Part shown: in pieces, positions 1 to 8,495 of the stretch
How positions within the stretch are numbered: the first letter of the stretch is position 1
How the letters are laid out: each line of letters starts with the position of its first letter
Assembly: GCF_001619875.1 (NCBI RefSeq)
Contig: NZ_LRFC01000004.1
Coordinates: 1 to 57,595, forward strand
Source: Fictibacillus phosphorivorans
Lineage (GTDB): Bacteria > Bacillota > Bacilli > Bacillales > Fictibacillaceae
Direction: 5' to 3'
Length of the DNA: 57,595 bases
Made by a program: the position numbers and the translations under genes
Notes under the pieces: model-generated
The model's database searches: none
The model's input: the letters and a program-made list of their open reading frames with translations, nothing else
What the model was told of the DNA's origin: nothing

Positions 1-91
1 TTAAATATTGATTAGGGTGAATTAAGCTTGAGGGTATAGAGAGGTTTGAAGATGTCGAGATTTAGCGAATCGCCTATATTTTATCCGTTTT

Positions 92-162
92 GACTTAATT
101 GAGGCTCGTAACGACTTAATTTTTACGTTTTAGACTTAATTCTCCCTCAAAAAGACTCAATT
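92..162. repeat. 21-bp-period array, core GACTTAATT (4 units)
   Basis: The 9-base core GACTTAATT starts at 92, 113 and 133, and a variant GACTCAATT starts at 154, giving spacings of 21, 20 and 21 bp. The sequence between cores is not conserved. The upstream flank at about 27-63 (GAGGGTATAG then ATGTCGAG) resembles the flank of the array near 6282. No gene overlaps it. Confidence 0.7.
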
Positions 163-228
163 CCTGAACCATAATACCTCACCCCGTATTCTTCGAGTAT
201 CTTATTTGCCCCAATCAAGGTCTTAAAA

Positions 229-265
229 CCATAAAAAAGGAAAGAAGATGGCCCCCGCCATCTTC
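229..265 (-). terminator. Hairpin with minus-strand T-run
   Basis: A perfect 9-bp stem, GAAGATGGC / GCCATCTTC, has a 4-base loop and on the minus strand is followed by a T-rich tract. It looks like an intrinsic terminator for minus-strand transcription, yet no minus-strand gene is visible to its right. Confidence 0.5.
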
Positions 266-412
266 CATACCGCTATATTCTTCAGCAGAAGCCTCCAAAA
301 CGATCAGAAAGCTTCACTAGCAGTTCCCTACACCCACATCCAAGCATAAACCAAACCAAAAACTCCTCTAATCTCTGCATCAAAAATGACCAACTCAGCA
401 ACAATTACGATG

Positions 413-445
413 TAATCTTCATTTTATACGAGGTAATGAAGATTA
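413..445. repeat. 11-bp inverted repeat
   Basis: The arms TAATCTTCATT (413-423) and AATGAAGATTA (435-445) are perfectly complementary and separated by 11 bases. There is no T-run, so a terminator is unlikely. It could be a protein-binding site or chance. Confidence 0.4.
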
Positions 446-710
446 TATCCGAAGATAGAGTCCCTAATTACGTGTATAAAAAAATTTATCAGATTTTCGA
501 CATGTATAGGTGATCTTCAACCACCAATCATCTAAAAATGCAGTTAATTCCTTTATTCAGCACATCAGTTAGTTTTAAATCCTTGCACATCGGGGATTTA
601 GCAAACATGAAGACGTGAACTCGGTTTATTTTACCGATTCGAATAGAGACAGACACAACAAAGCCCAGAGTTTCATACATTTTAAAGAACCTAAAATAAT
701 CTGAAAAAAC

Positions 711-740
711 GTATATGAATAAACAATTCTGGCAACAATG
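711..740 (+). promoter_or_regulatory. Sigma-F promoter of csfB
   Basis: GTATA at 711-715, a 15-bp spacer, and GGCAACAATG at 731-740 fit the sigma-F consensus (GywTA, 15 bp, GGnrAnAnTw) at all but the last position. The predicted start lies about 13 bases before the csfB ATG at 760. In B. subtilis csfB is a forespore gene of this class. Confidence 0.65.
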
Positions 741-759
741 GCATTATGGAGGTGGAAGA

Positions 760-954
760 ATGAAAGCGACACGACAGTACGGAGAAATTTGTATGGTGTG
801 TGAAGAACAGAAGGATCGGGGATTACACATTCTTCAACAATTTATTTGCCAGGAATGTGAACAGAAAATCCTTACCGCTAAAACGAATGATGAATATTAT
901 AAACATTACTTATCACAATTGAGAAAATTAAAATTAGTTAACGCGTCTTCATGA
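760..954 (+). CDS. csfB: Anti-sigma factor CsfB (Gin)
   Basis: This 64-residue protein carries a zinc-ribbon pattern, CMVC near residues 11-14 and CQEC near 30-33, followed by a charged helical tail. That matches the Gin/CsfB family, which in B. subtilis binds sigma-G in the forespore (and sigma-E) to prevent premature activity. I chose ATG 760 because GGAGGT lies at 748-753. An upstream in-frame extension from 715 would run through the sigma-F promoter. The gene stands alone with its own terminator, just before the yaaO homologue, close to its place in B. subtilis. Confidence 0.85.
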   Translation: MKATRQYGEICMVCEEQKDRGLHILQQFICQECEQKILTAKTNDEYYKHYLSQLRKLKLVNASS

Positions 955-985
955 AAAACAGGCTAATCGATAGCCTGTTTTTTTG
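955..985 (+). terminator. csfB terminator
   Basis: AAAACAGGCTA / TAGCCTGTTTT forms an 11-bp stem with a 4-base loop and a T8 tail immediately after the csfB stop codon. Confidence 0.85.
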
Positions 986-1072
986 TTGCTGCAAATTCGT
1001 AGTACATGAATCTATGATAGAATAAAACTATAGATGGAACGAAAAAATGTGCGAAAACAAAGGATATATATA

Positions 1073-2497
1073 ATGAAGCAAGCACCGCTATACGAAGCGT
1101 TACTCAATCATATTGATTCAAATAAATGGTCTTTTCATGTACCCGGTCACAAAAATGGACATCTATTTGAAAAGATGGCAGCCCCTTTTTTTCAGTCTGT
1201 TTTACCTATGGATGTAACCGAACTAACAGGACTGGATGATCTGCATCATCCTGAAGGTCCCATATTAGAAGCTCAAAAGTTAGTTGCAAGCTTTTATCAA
1301 GTCGAGAAAAGTTATTTTCTTGTTGGTGGAAGCACTGCGGGCAATCTTGCAATGATCCTCTCCGCCTTTTTAGATGGCGATATTGTATTGGTTCAGCGGA
1401 ACTGTCATAAGTCTGTGCTGAATGGACTGGAACTAGCAGGAATCACACCTGTGTTTCTGCAGCCTGAATTTGATGAAGATGGCGGCTATCCATTAGGCGT
1501 ATCACTTCAAACGGTTAGACAAGCTGTTGAGTTGTATCCCGATGTAAAAGGAGTCATTTTGACAAACCCTACTTATTACGGCTTGCAGCAAGATATTTCG
1601 GATATCGCTGAACTTATTCATGGAGTTGGCGGAATCGTACTAGTAGATGAGGCGCATGGAGCACATTTCGGACTAAAAGATATGCCGAAAAGCGCGATAC
1701 ATAATGGGGCAGACATGGTAGTGCAATCAGCGCACAAAACCCTGCCTGCTCTAACGATGGGTGCCTATTTACATGTGAACAGTAAGCGAGTGGATATCCA
1801 GCGTTTATCTCATGCATTACAAATGGTTCAATCAAGTTCTCCGTCCTACCTTATTATGGCTTCACTTGATTTGAGCCGTCTTTTTCTTGAGAATATCAGT
1901 GATATCGAATTAGATAACATCATGAATCAAACGGTGAAGATCAGGAAGTTTATTGATTCACTGCCGCACTTTCAAGTTAAAGCTGCACCGAGTGGTTATG
2001 TACTTGATCCACTCAAGGTTACCGTTCAGACTGATAGGGAAATATCAGGTTATGAGCTGCAGCGTCTATTTGAAAAAGAGGGATTGTTTACTGAGCTGGC
2101 AGATGATCGTAATGTATTGTTTGTCTTGCCGCTAGGTCCGATACCTCATTTGGAAGATCTAAAGAAAGTATTCAAAAAGATATCCAATCAACTTCAGAAC
2201 TATGAACCAAGTGAGCATAATGGTGAGACGATACATGCTTTATCATCAGTTACCAAATTAACCATTTCATATCAAGAAATGAAACGGATAAAAGTAAAGC
2301 CCATTTCGATTGAGGCAGCAGAAGGGTTGATTGCAGCTGATGCCATTATTCCATATCCACCGGGAATTCCATTAATTGCAAAAGGGGAACAAATTACTTC
2401 GAAACACATTCATCAGTTTTCTTTATTGAAAAAGAAAGGTGCTCGATTCCAAGGAACGATTGGGCATGAGCAGATGTATGTTTTTGATAGAACATAA
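1073..2497 (+). CDS. yaaO: PLP-dependent Orn/Lys/Arg decarboxylase-family protein (YaaO-like)
   Basis: This 474-residue fold-type I PLP enzyme belongs to the Orn/Lys/Arg decarboxylase family. It shows the family motif HVPGHKNG near the N-terminus (residues 22-29), the cofactor-site VDEAHGAHF, and SAHKT with the presumed Schiff-base lysine near residue 222. It has a small C-terminal decarboxylase domain and is about as long as B. subtilis YaaO (about 480 residues). Family members make polyamine precursors by decarboxylating basic amino acids; the substrate cannot be read from sequence. ATG 1073 is preferred because AAGGA precedes it and the N-terminus aligns with relatives. It is the first gene of a tight run into tmk (12-bp gap). 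Confidence 0.8.
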   Translation: MKQAPLYEALLNHIDSNKWSFHVPGHKNGHLFEKMAAPFFQSVLPMDVTELTGLDDLHHPEGPILEAQKLVASFYQVEKSYFLVGGSTAGNLAMILSAFLDGDIVLVQRNCHKSVLNGLELAGITPVFLQPEFDEDGGYPLGVSLQTVRQAVELYPDVKGVILTNPTYYGLQQDISDIAELIHGVGGIVLVDEAHGAHFGLKDMPKSAIHNGADMVVQSAHKTLPALTMGAYLHVNSKRVDIQRLSHALQMVQSSSPSYLIMASLDLSRLFLENISDIELDNIMNQTVKIRKFIDSLPHFQVKAAPSGYVLDPLKVTVQTDREISGYELQRLFEKEGLFTELADDRNVLFVLPLGPIPHLEDLKKVFKKISNQLQNYEPSEHNGETIHALSSVTKLTISYQEMKRIKVKPISIEAAEGLIAADAIIPYPPGIPLIAKGEQITSKHIHQFSLLKKKGARFQGTIGHEQMYVFDRT

Positions 2498-2509
2498 GGG
2501 GCAGTAACA

Positions 2510-3154
2510 ATGAAAGGTTTATTTATTACATTAGAAGGTCCTGACGGGTCTGGTAAAACCACTCAGATCGCGAAGGTTGCAGAATATTTTAAGGAAAAAA
2601 ATGTTGATTTCATTCAAACACGTGAGCCAGGGGGCACACGAATCAGTGATAAGATCAGAGCCCTTATTTTGGATTCAGAGCATAATGAAATGCATGATCT
2701 TACGGAAGTGCTGCTTTATGCGGCATCCCGTGCACAGCATGTTCATGAAAAAATTCTCCCAGCATTAGAGGCAGGAAAAGTTGTGCTATGCGACCGTTTC
2801 GTTGATGCATCTCTTGCTTACCAAGGCTTTGGGCTTGGTGTAGGTGAAGAACCTGTACTTCAAGTAAACAATATTGCAACGAGCGGACTTGTACCGGATC
2901 GCAGTTATTTTGTAGATGTATCGCCTGAAGTAGGCAGAGAACGTATGAAGTCTCGTTACGGAAATGAAAGTCTCGACCGCATTGAACAAAAAGATCTTAC
3001 GTATCATGAACGCGTAAGAGAAGGATTTGAACATATTTTCTCTAAACAGACTGACCGTATTGTTCGAATAAACGGTGAACAGAATCCAGACGAAGTGTTC
3101 AAGGAGATCGCGAAGGATTTAGATCAACTTTTATCGAATCATAAGGAAAAGTAA
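2510..3154 (+). CDS. tmk: Thymidylate kinase
   Basis: This 214-residue protein phosphorylates dTMP to dTDP for dTTP synthesis. The P-loop GPDGSGKT is at residues 10-17, TREPGGT (dTMP-binding) near 37-43, the DRF-containing motif with DASLAYQG near 95-106, and a LID-like segment containing SLDRIE near 150. Length and motif order are typical of bacterial Tmk. It lies 12 bp after the yaaO homologue and 15 bp before darA, consistent with an operon that continues through holB and ricT. Confidence 0.95.
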   Translation: MKGLFITLEGPDGSGKTTQIAKVAEYFKEKNVDFIQTREPGGTRISDKIRALILDSEHNEMHDLTEVLLYAASRAQHVHEKILPALEAGKVVLCDRFVDASLAYQGFGLGVGEEPVLQVNNIATSGLVPDRSYFVDVSPEVGRERMKSRYGNESLDRIEQKDLTYHERVREGFEHIFSKQTDRIVRINGEQNPDEVFKEIAKDLDQLLSNHKEK

Positions 3155-3499
<345 letters not shown>

Positions 3500-3520
3500 A
3501 ACCAAATTGAGGGGTTTATT

Positions 3521-3961
3521 ATGAAAATCGGCCAGGATATCAGACCAGTTCTTGAAACAAAACAGAACGACGGAAAGACAGGGAAAAAGTCATCCCTTTC
3601 TTTTGGTGAAGCCGTATCCAAACAAAGTGAAAAGTTACAATCCGAACAGCTGACAAGACTGTTAGGTGATATAGAGAATCAAGGCAAAAGACTGCTGCAT
3701 TCTCAAACGGTAAGAGATCTGCAGCTTTACAAAAATTTAGTTCAACGCTTCGTAAAAGAAGCAGTAGATTTCGGTATGCAGCTAAAGCAAAACAAAAGCT
3801 GGAACGAGCAAGGCAGATCACGAACGTTAAGCCTTGTAAAAGAGGTAGATGAACAGCTGATTCTTTTGACAGAGGCTGTATTGTGCCAAGAAAAAGAGCC
3901 GATAACGCTGCTCGACAAAATCGGAGAAATTAAAGGGTTGTTAGTTAATCTATATACGTAG
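3521..3961 (+). CDS. yaaR: YaaR family protein (DUF327), function unknown
   Basis: This 146-residue, highly charged, largely helical protein has the size and position of B. subtilis YaaR (DUF327). No signal peptide, membrane segment or catalytic motif is seen. It is flanked by darA (21-bp gap) and holB (14-bp gap). The function is not established, and I infer none beyond likely co-transcription. Confidence 0.8.
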   Translation: MKIGQDIRPVLETKQNDGKTGKKSSLSFGEAVSKQSEKLQSEQLTRLLGDIENQGKRLLHSQTVRDLQLYKNLVQRFVKEAVDFGMQLKQNKSWNEQGRSRTLSLVKEVDEQLILLTEAVLCQEKEPITLLDKIGEIKGLLVNLYT

Positions 3962-3975
3962 TAGGTGAGTAAGAT

Positions 3976-4965
3976 ATGGTGAGCTGGGAAGAGTGCAGCA
4001 AAACACAGCATCGTGTTGTGAAGTTATTAAAAAACAGTATAAAAAAACAGCGCCTTGCTCATGCCTATATTTTTGAAGGAGCACATGGAACCGGTAAGAT
4101 GGCGATTGCAACTGTTCTTGCTAAGTCGTTCCTTTGCAGAAATGCGGAGGAAGGCAATCCATGCGAGAGCTGCCCGAACTGCAAGCGGATTTCGTCAGGA
4201 AATCATCCTGATGTTCATATCATCACACCAGACGGGCAAAACATCAAGATTGATCAGATCAGAGGTCTGCAAAAAGAATTTGCGTACAGCGGCATGGAGT
4301 CTTCCAAAAAAGTATACATTATTGAGCACGCTGACAAGATGACGGTGCAGGCAGCGAACAGTCTTTTAAAGTTTTTGGAAGAGCCTGGTGCTGATACAAT
4401 TGCTATTCTTTTAACAGAACAGGTGCATAGTCTGCTTGATACCATTCGGTCTAGAGCACAGACTTTGTCCTTCTCAGCCCTTCCGCCACAAGGGATTTTA
4501 GAAAAATTGCTTCAGGAAGATATCCCGAAGCCTATCGCTCTATTGGCGTCATCTTTAACATCAGATTATGCAGAAGCACTCGAAATTTGTAGGGAAGAGT
4601 GGTTTGCACAAGCGAGAGCCAAAGTGATACAATTAACGGAGGACTTGCGGCTCCGGCCGGATTACTGTCTTGTTATTTTACAAGATCAGTATTTAAGTTT
4701 TTTTAAAGAAAAAGATCAGTTGCGCTTAGCGTTAAATTTACTTTTGATCTGGTATCGAGATCTTTTATCTATACATTTATCAAATTCGGAAAACGTTGTG
4801 TTTTTCGATCAGCTTCAAGCATTAGAGCAGCAGGCTCTTCACACTTCTCAAAAAAGGACGGGTGAAGCTCTGCAAGCTATACTGACTGCTCAGGCTAGAC
4901 TCAGGAGCAACGTCAGCCCCCTGATGGTGATGGAGCAGTTGGTTTTACGATTACGGGAGGGATAA
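3976..4965 (+). CDS. holB: DNA polymerase III delta' subunit
   Basis: This 329-residue AAA+ clamp-loader subunit has the P-loop-like GAHGTGKM near residues 35-42, and a four-cysteine zinc module (Cys residues within CRNAEEGNPCESCPNC) near 55-70. An SRC-like segment reads SRAQTLSF near 160. Family knowledge: delta' works with delta and tau/gamma to load the beta clamp. The last 10 codons contain the Shine-Dalgarno (GGGAGG) for the following ricT, so the two are translationally adjacent. Confidence 0.93.
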   Translation: MVSWEECSKTQHRVVKLLKNSIKKQRLAHAYIFEGAHGTGKMAIATVLAKSFLCRNAEEGNPCESCPNCKRISSGNHPDVHIITPDGQNIKIDQIRGLQKEFAYSGMESSKKVYIIEHADKMTVQAANSLLKFLEEPGADTIAILLTEQVHSLLDTIRSRAQTLSFSALPPQGILEKLLQEDIPKPIALLASSLTSDYAEALEICREEWFAQARAKVIQLTEDLRLRPDYCLVILQDQYLSFFKEKDQLRLALNLLLIWYRDLLSIHLSNSENVVFFDQLQALEQQALHTSQKRTGEALQAILTAQARLRSNVSPLMVMEQLVLRLREG

Positions 4966-4969
4966 AACC

Positions 4970-5801
4970 TTGTATGAGGTAGTGGGAATCCGCTTTAAAA
5001 AGGCGGGTAAAGTATATTATTTCGACCCCGGCGACCTTGAAGTGAAGAAAGACGCGTTCGTTATTGTGGAAACAGCGCGTGGAATAGAATATGGCAAGGT
5101 AGTTATCGATAAGAAACTAGTCGGGGAGAATGATGTTGTTCTTCCTTTAAAGAAAGTCGTTCGGCTCGCGACACAGAAAGACATTTTGTCTGTAGATGAA
5201 AATAAAGCAGCTGCTAAGGAAGCGTTTCAAAGTTGTGAGGAAAAAATCATCGAACATAAGCTGGATATGAAGCTTGTCGATGTAGAATATACGTTTGATC
5301 GAAACAAAATCATTTTTTTATTTTACAGCTGACGGAAGAATTGATTTCCGTGAACTCGTTAAAGACTTGGCTTCAATCTTCCGAACTAGGATTGAACTCA
5401 GGCAGATTGGTGTTAGGGATGAAGCGAAGATGCTAGGCGGAATCGGTCCATGCGGCCGCATGCTCTGCTGCTCTACGTTCCTCGGTGATTTTGAGCCAGT
5501 ATCGATTAAGATGGCGAAAGATCAGAACCTTTCATTGAATCCTGCTAAAATTTCAGGTCTATGCGGCCGTTTGATGTGCTGTCTAAAGTACGAAAACGAC
5601 TATTATGAAGAAGCAAAAGAAGAAATGCCTGATGTTGGTGAAGAAATTATGACCCCTCATGGTGTTGGTCGCGTTGTCGGCTTGAACTTGCTTGAGAAGC
5701 TCATTCAAGTGAACATTCCTGCAATGGAAAGAACAACCGAGTTCACGTTGGACGAGCTTGCGGGTAAGAGAGAGGAACTATTCAGTCAGGCAACAGAATA
5801 A
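4970..5801 (+). pseudogene. ricT: ricT (yaaT) interrupted by a one-base frameshift
   Basis: Two overlapping frames together reconstruct one full-length PSP1-domain protein of the RicT/YaaT family. Frame one runs from a TTG start at 4970 (GGGAGG at 4955-4960) to a stop at 5330-5332. Homology resumes in the next frame within a T7 run at 5313-5319 and continues to 5801. Removing one T yields 276 residues, essentially the B. subtilis length. The second part keeps the iron-sulfur-linked cysteines GPCGRMLCC and GLCGRLMCC. In B. subtilis RicT with RicA and RicF modulates RNase Y activity, Spo0A phosphorelay, competence and biofilm. Conservation on both sides of the run suggests a sequencing error or very recent mutation; it could also be slippage-tolerant. 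Confidence 0.85.
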
Positions 5802-5815
5802 AAGAGGTGGAATTC

Positions 5816-6169
5816 GTGGAAAAGAAAACAATATTTTCCCGTGTAGTACAGATGGAAGAGCAAATCACGTTGCTGTCACAGCAACTGGAAGATTTCAAGA
5901 CCCATTTGGCTGCACTTATTGAAGAAAACCACCATCTCGTGATGGAAAATGAAAATCTGCGAAACAAGCTGAATGCCGACCAAAAACGGAATTCTGTTAA
6001 AAAGTCTTCAGCCTCTAAAGCTAAAAAAGAGCCTACTGATATCGGTGAGGGCTATGATAACCTGGCGCGTCTCTACCAAGAAGGGTTCCACATTTGCAAC
6101 CTTCATTATGGCAGTGTACGTTCAGAGGGAGATTGTTTGTTTTGTCTTTCATTTTTAAATAAGAAATAA
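5816..6169 (+). CDS. yabA: Replication initiation control protein YabA
   Basis: This 117-residue protein has an N-terminal leucine-rich coiled coil (about residues 1-60), a lysine-rich linker, and a C-terminal zinc module with conserved Cys/His in the last 30 residues ([19 protein letters not shown]). YabA tetramers bridge DnaA and the DnaN clamp and restrain initiation in B. subtilis. GTG 5816 is preferred over an upstream GTG at 5807 because AAAGAGGTGG lies just before it and the N-terminus aligns with YabA. It follows ricT by 14 bp. Confidence 0.92.
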   Translation: MEKKTIFSRVVQMEEQITLLSQQLEDFKTHLAALIEENHHLVMENENLRNKLNADQKRNSVKKSSASKAKKEPTDIGEGYDNLARLYQEGFHICNLHYGSVRSEGDCLFCLSFLNKK

Positions 6170-6281
6170 ACGCCTTTCCAAATGGGAAGGCTTCTTTTTA
6201 TATGTAAGCCGTCTCGCAAGATGAACTTCATGTACGATATGTGAGGGTATAGGAAGAGATATAGCGCGCGGAATATGTCGA

Positions 6282-6387
6282 GGATTGTAAACTCGCGGAT
6301 AAACAGCAAAAACTTTTGGATTGAGGGCCAAATCTCGTGGATAAACCGCCGAAATTTCAGGATTGCATGCAAAAACTTCTGGATTGG
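6282..6387. repeat. 21-bp-period array, core GGAT(A/T) (5 units)
   Basis: GGAT recurs at 6297, 6318, 6339, 6360 and 6381, exactly 21 bp apart, with an extra GGAT at 6282 (15 bp before the first). Alternating units read GGATAAAC and GGATTG. The array fills the 305-bp yabA-yabB gap. Its head (ATGTCGAGGATTG) and unit order recur at 16736-16818. A minus-strand frame stays open across both copies and gives heptapeptide repeats, but has no ribosome binding site. Confidence 0.75.
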
Positions 6388-6474
6388 ACGAGCTGAATAC
6401 CACGGCAGGTTTATGAATGACCAGTTTCCGGACCCGAAACTGCATCTATTATATAGAAGAAAGGGGGAATTACA

Positions 6475-7227
6475 GTGGAAAAACAACTCCTGCCAGATGA
6501 GCGGATTGATTTTTTAGTGCATGAAGATTTAAAGATCATACAAAGTCCCTCTGTTTTTTCGTTTTCGCTCGATGCCGTTCTACTTAGCCGATTTGCTTGG
6601 GTGCCTATACAAAAGGGAAAAATCATTGACCTTTGCAGTGGGAACGGTGCCGTTGCTCTTTTACTCAGCAAACGCTCAAAAGCGAACATTACTGGAGTCG
6701 AGATTCAAGATAGATTGCACAGTATGGCAACAAGAAGTGTAGAGCTAAATAACTTAGAAGAACAGATTCAAATGGATTTAGGAGACATAAAAGACGCTCC
6801 AGCTAAGTATGGCTATGGTACATTCGATGCGCTAACATGCAATCCGCCATATTTTGCGTCTCTACATGAAGAAGATTTTAATCAAAATGAACACCTTGCT
6901 ATCGCTCGTCACGAAATTCATTGTTCGCTTGAAGATGTCATACGCGTCAGCAGCCAGCTCGTGAAACAAGGCGGAAAAGTGGCGATGGTCCATCGGCCGA
7001 ACAGACTGATGGAGATCTTAGCTTATATGAGACAGTACAAGCTAGAACCAAAGAAATTACAACTTATTTATCCGAAAGCAGGCAGTGAAGCGAACATGCT
7101 TTTAATAGAAGGAATGAAGAACGGCAAACCAAATCTGCATATTTTACCCCCGATAACGGTCTATGGTGAAGACGGCCAATACACGGATCATTTAAAGAGG
7201 ATGTTCTATGGTGAAGAAGGAAGATAA
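6475..7227 (+). CDS. trmN6: tRNA1(Val) A37 N6-methyltransferase-type enzyme (YabB)
   Basis: This 250-residue SAM-dependent methyltransferase has a motif I-like [13 protein letters not shown] near residues 45-57 and the adenine N6-methylation signature NPPY near 121-124. It aligns with YabB/TrmN6, which methylates A37 of tRNA1(Val). The GTG start at 6475 is supported by AAGGGGG about 10 bases upstream. It overlaps yazA by 20 bp, and yazA overlaps rsmI, so the three are probably translationally coupled. Confidence 0.85.
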   Translation: MEKQLLPDERIDFLVHEDLKIIQSPSVFSFSLDAVLLSRFAWVPIQKGKIIDLCSGNGAVALLLSKRSKANITGVEIQDRLHSMATRSVELNNLEEQIQMDLGDIKDAPAKYGYGTFDALTCNPPYFASLHEEDFNQNEHLAIARHEIHCSLEDVIRVSSQLVKQGGKVAMVHRPNRLMEILAYMRQYKLEPKKLQLIYPKAGSEANMLLIEGMKNGKPNLHILPPITVYGEDGQYTDHLKRMFYGEEGR

Positions 7228-7507
7228 TCACTTTTTGTATATTTTAGAATGCGGAGACGGAACTTATTATACAGGCTATACAAATGACGTAGCTAAACGT
7301 TTAGAGAAGCATAGAGATGGAAAAGGTGCTAAGTATACGAGGGGAAGAGGTCCTCTAAAACTGGTTTTCCAAAAATCTTTTTCAACAAAACAAGAAGCGA
7401 TGCAGATGGAGTTTGCAGTTAAGAAACTCAATCGAGCTGAAAAAGAAAGAATGATAAAAGAGGGAAGTGTTTCATATGTGGCAGCAAAAGAGCTACGAAA
7501 AGGATAA
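7208..7507 (+). CDS. yazA: GIY-YIG domain protein YazA
   Basis: This 99-residue single-domain GIY-YIG protein shows the family pattern [18 protein letters not shown] (with Y-T-G-Y replacing YIG), the arginine in KRLEKH, and [13 protein letters not shown]. Such UPF0213-type proteins have a nuclease fold, but their cellular role is not established. It overlaps yabB (20 bp) and rsmI (32 bp). Confidence 0.85.
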   Translation: MVKKEDNHFLYILECGDGTYYTGYTNDVAKRLEKHRDGKGAKYTRGRGPLKLVFQKSFSTKQEAMQMEFAVKKLNRAEKERMIKEGSVSYVAAKELRKG

Positions 7508-8360
7508 CGATGGCGGCATGCTGTACTTGGTACCAACTCCGATCGGCAACTTAGAGGATATGACTTACCGGGCGATTCGTATCTTAAAAGAATCCGATCT
7601 CATTGCAGCAGAAGATACGAGACAAACAAAAAAGCTATGCAATCACTTTGAGATCAGCACTCCTTTAACCAGTTATCACGATCACAATAAACAGCAAAGC
7701 GGCAAGAAGCTTTTAGAAGAGTTAAAAGACGGAAAGCAAATTGCACTCGTGACAGATGCAGGCATGCCAGGTGTCTCTGATCCAGGATATGAACTTGTTG
7801 TTCAATGTGTAGAAGAAAAGATTACCGTTATTCCGTTACCAGGTGCAAATGCTGCACTTCCCGCACTTGTTGCATCAGGACTGAATACAGAACTATTTAC
7901 ATTCTACGGTTTCCTGCCAAGAGGGAAAAAGGAAAAGAAGGCAGAGCTAGAAAACTTAAAACGTTATCCATCCACCCTTTTGTTCTATGAAGCTCCACAT
8001 CGGTTAAAAGAAACACTTCAAGCGATGAACGTGGCATTTGAAGGAAGAAACATTGCCGTCGTGCGGGAACTGACAAAAAAATATGAAGAAATTACACGTG
8101 GGACAGTATCTGAAGTATCGAAGTTCTTTAGCGAAGGAGATGCTGAAATACGCGGGGAATTCTGCTTAGTTGTGGAAGGCAGCGGTAATACAAATTTTGA
8201 AGCGGCCGATCAAGAACAATGGTGGGAATCGTTATCAGTAACCGATCATGTCGAGCACTATGTCGATAAAGGTGAAAAACCAAAAGAAGCCATTAAATTA
8301 GCTGCCGCTGACCGCAACGTACCAAAGCGGGAAGTGTATCAAGAATATCACGGGTTGTAA
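7476..8360 (+). CDS. rsmI: 16S rRNA C1402 2'-O-methyltransferase RsmI
   Basis: This 294-residue tetrapyrrole-methylase-fold enzyme has YLVPTPIGNLEDMT near the N-terminus, AAEDTRQTKKL, a glycine-rich segment VTDAGMPGVSDPGYELV, and YEAPHRL, all standard RsmI landmarks. It 2'-O-methylates C1402 of 16S rRNA. ATG 7476 is preferred over the GTG at 7467 because AGAGGGAAG ends 7 bases upstream. It is the last gene of the yabB-yazA-rsmI group and converges on abrB. Confidence 0.92.
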   Translation: MWQQKSYEKDNDGGMLYLVPTPIGNLEDMTYRAIRILKESDLIAAEDTRQTKKLCNHFEISTPLTSYHDHNKQQSGKKLLEELKDGKQIALVTDAGMPGVSDPGYELVVQCVEEKITVIPLPGANAALPALVASGLNTELFTFYGFLPRGKKEKKAELENLKRYPSTLLFYEAPHRLKETLQAMNVAFEGRNIAVVRELTKKYEEITRGTVSEVSKFFSEGDAEIRGEFCLVVEGSGNTNFEAADQEQWWESLSVTDHVEHYVDKGEKPKEAIKLAAADRNVPKREVYQEYHGL

Positions 8361-8495
8361 GATCTTTTCTAAAAAAGTTAGCAAAATAAATGCAACAGGC
8401 TTCACGCGAGATGAGCATTCTTTTAATGCTTGTTAAAATAGCATTTCAAAAGCTCTTTTCTAAAAGTTCATTGCATTCAATCTCTTCATTGAAAA

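Larger units (their letters stand above)
1..710. other. Gene-free left-edge region
   Basis: No convincing reading frame with a ribosome binding site is visible on either strand. The stretch contains a 21-bp-period array (92-162), a hairpin with a minus-strand T-run (229-265) and an 11-bp inverted repeat (413-445). In B. subtilis an rRNA operon lies immediately upstream of csfB, so this may be the spacer after such an operon; that is inference only. Confidence 0.6.

Noticed and set aside
92-162. CRISPR array
   Set aside because: The repeated cores are only 8-9 bp with 12-bp spacers, no cas genes are present, and the period is too short; the same holds for the other 21-bp arrays.
5313-5320. 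Programmed -1 frameshift at a TTTTTTA slippery heptamer in ricT
   Set aside because: A -1 shift leads into the wrong frame; restoring ricT needs +1 (or loss of a T), so canonical -1 frameshifting does not fit.
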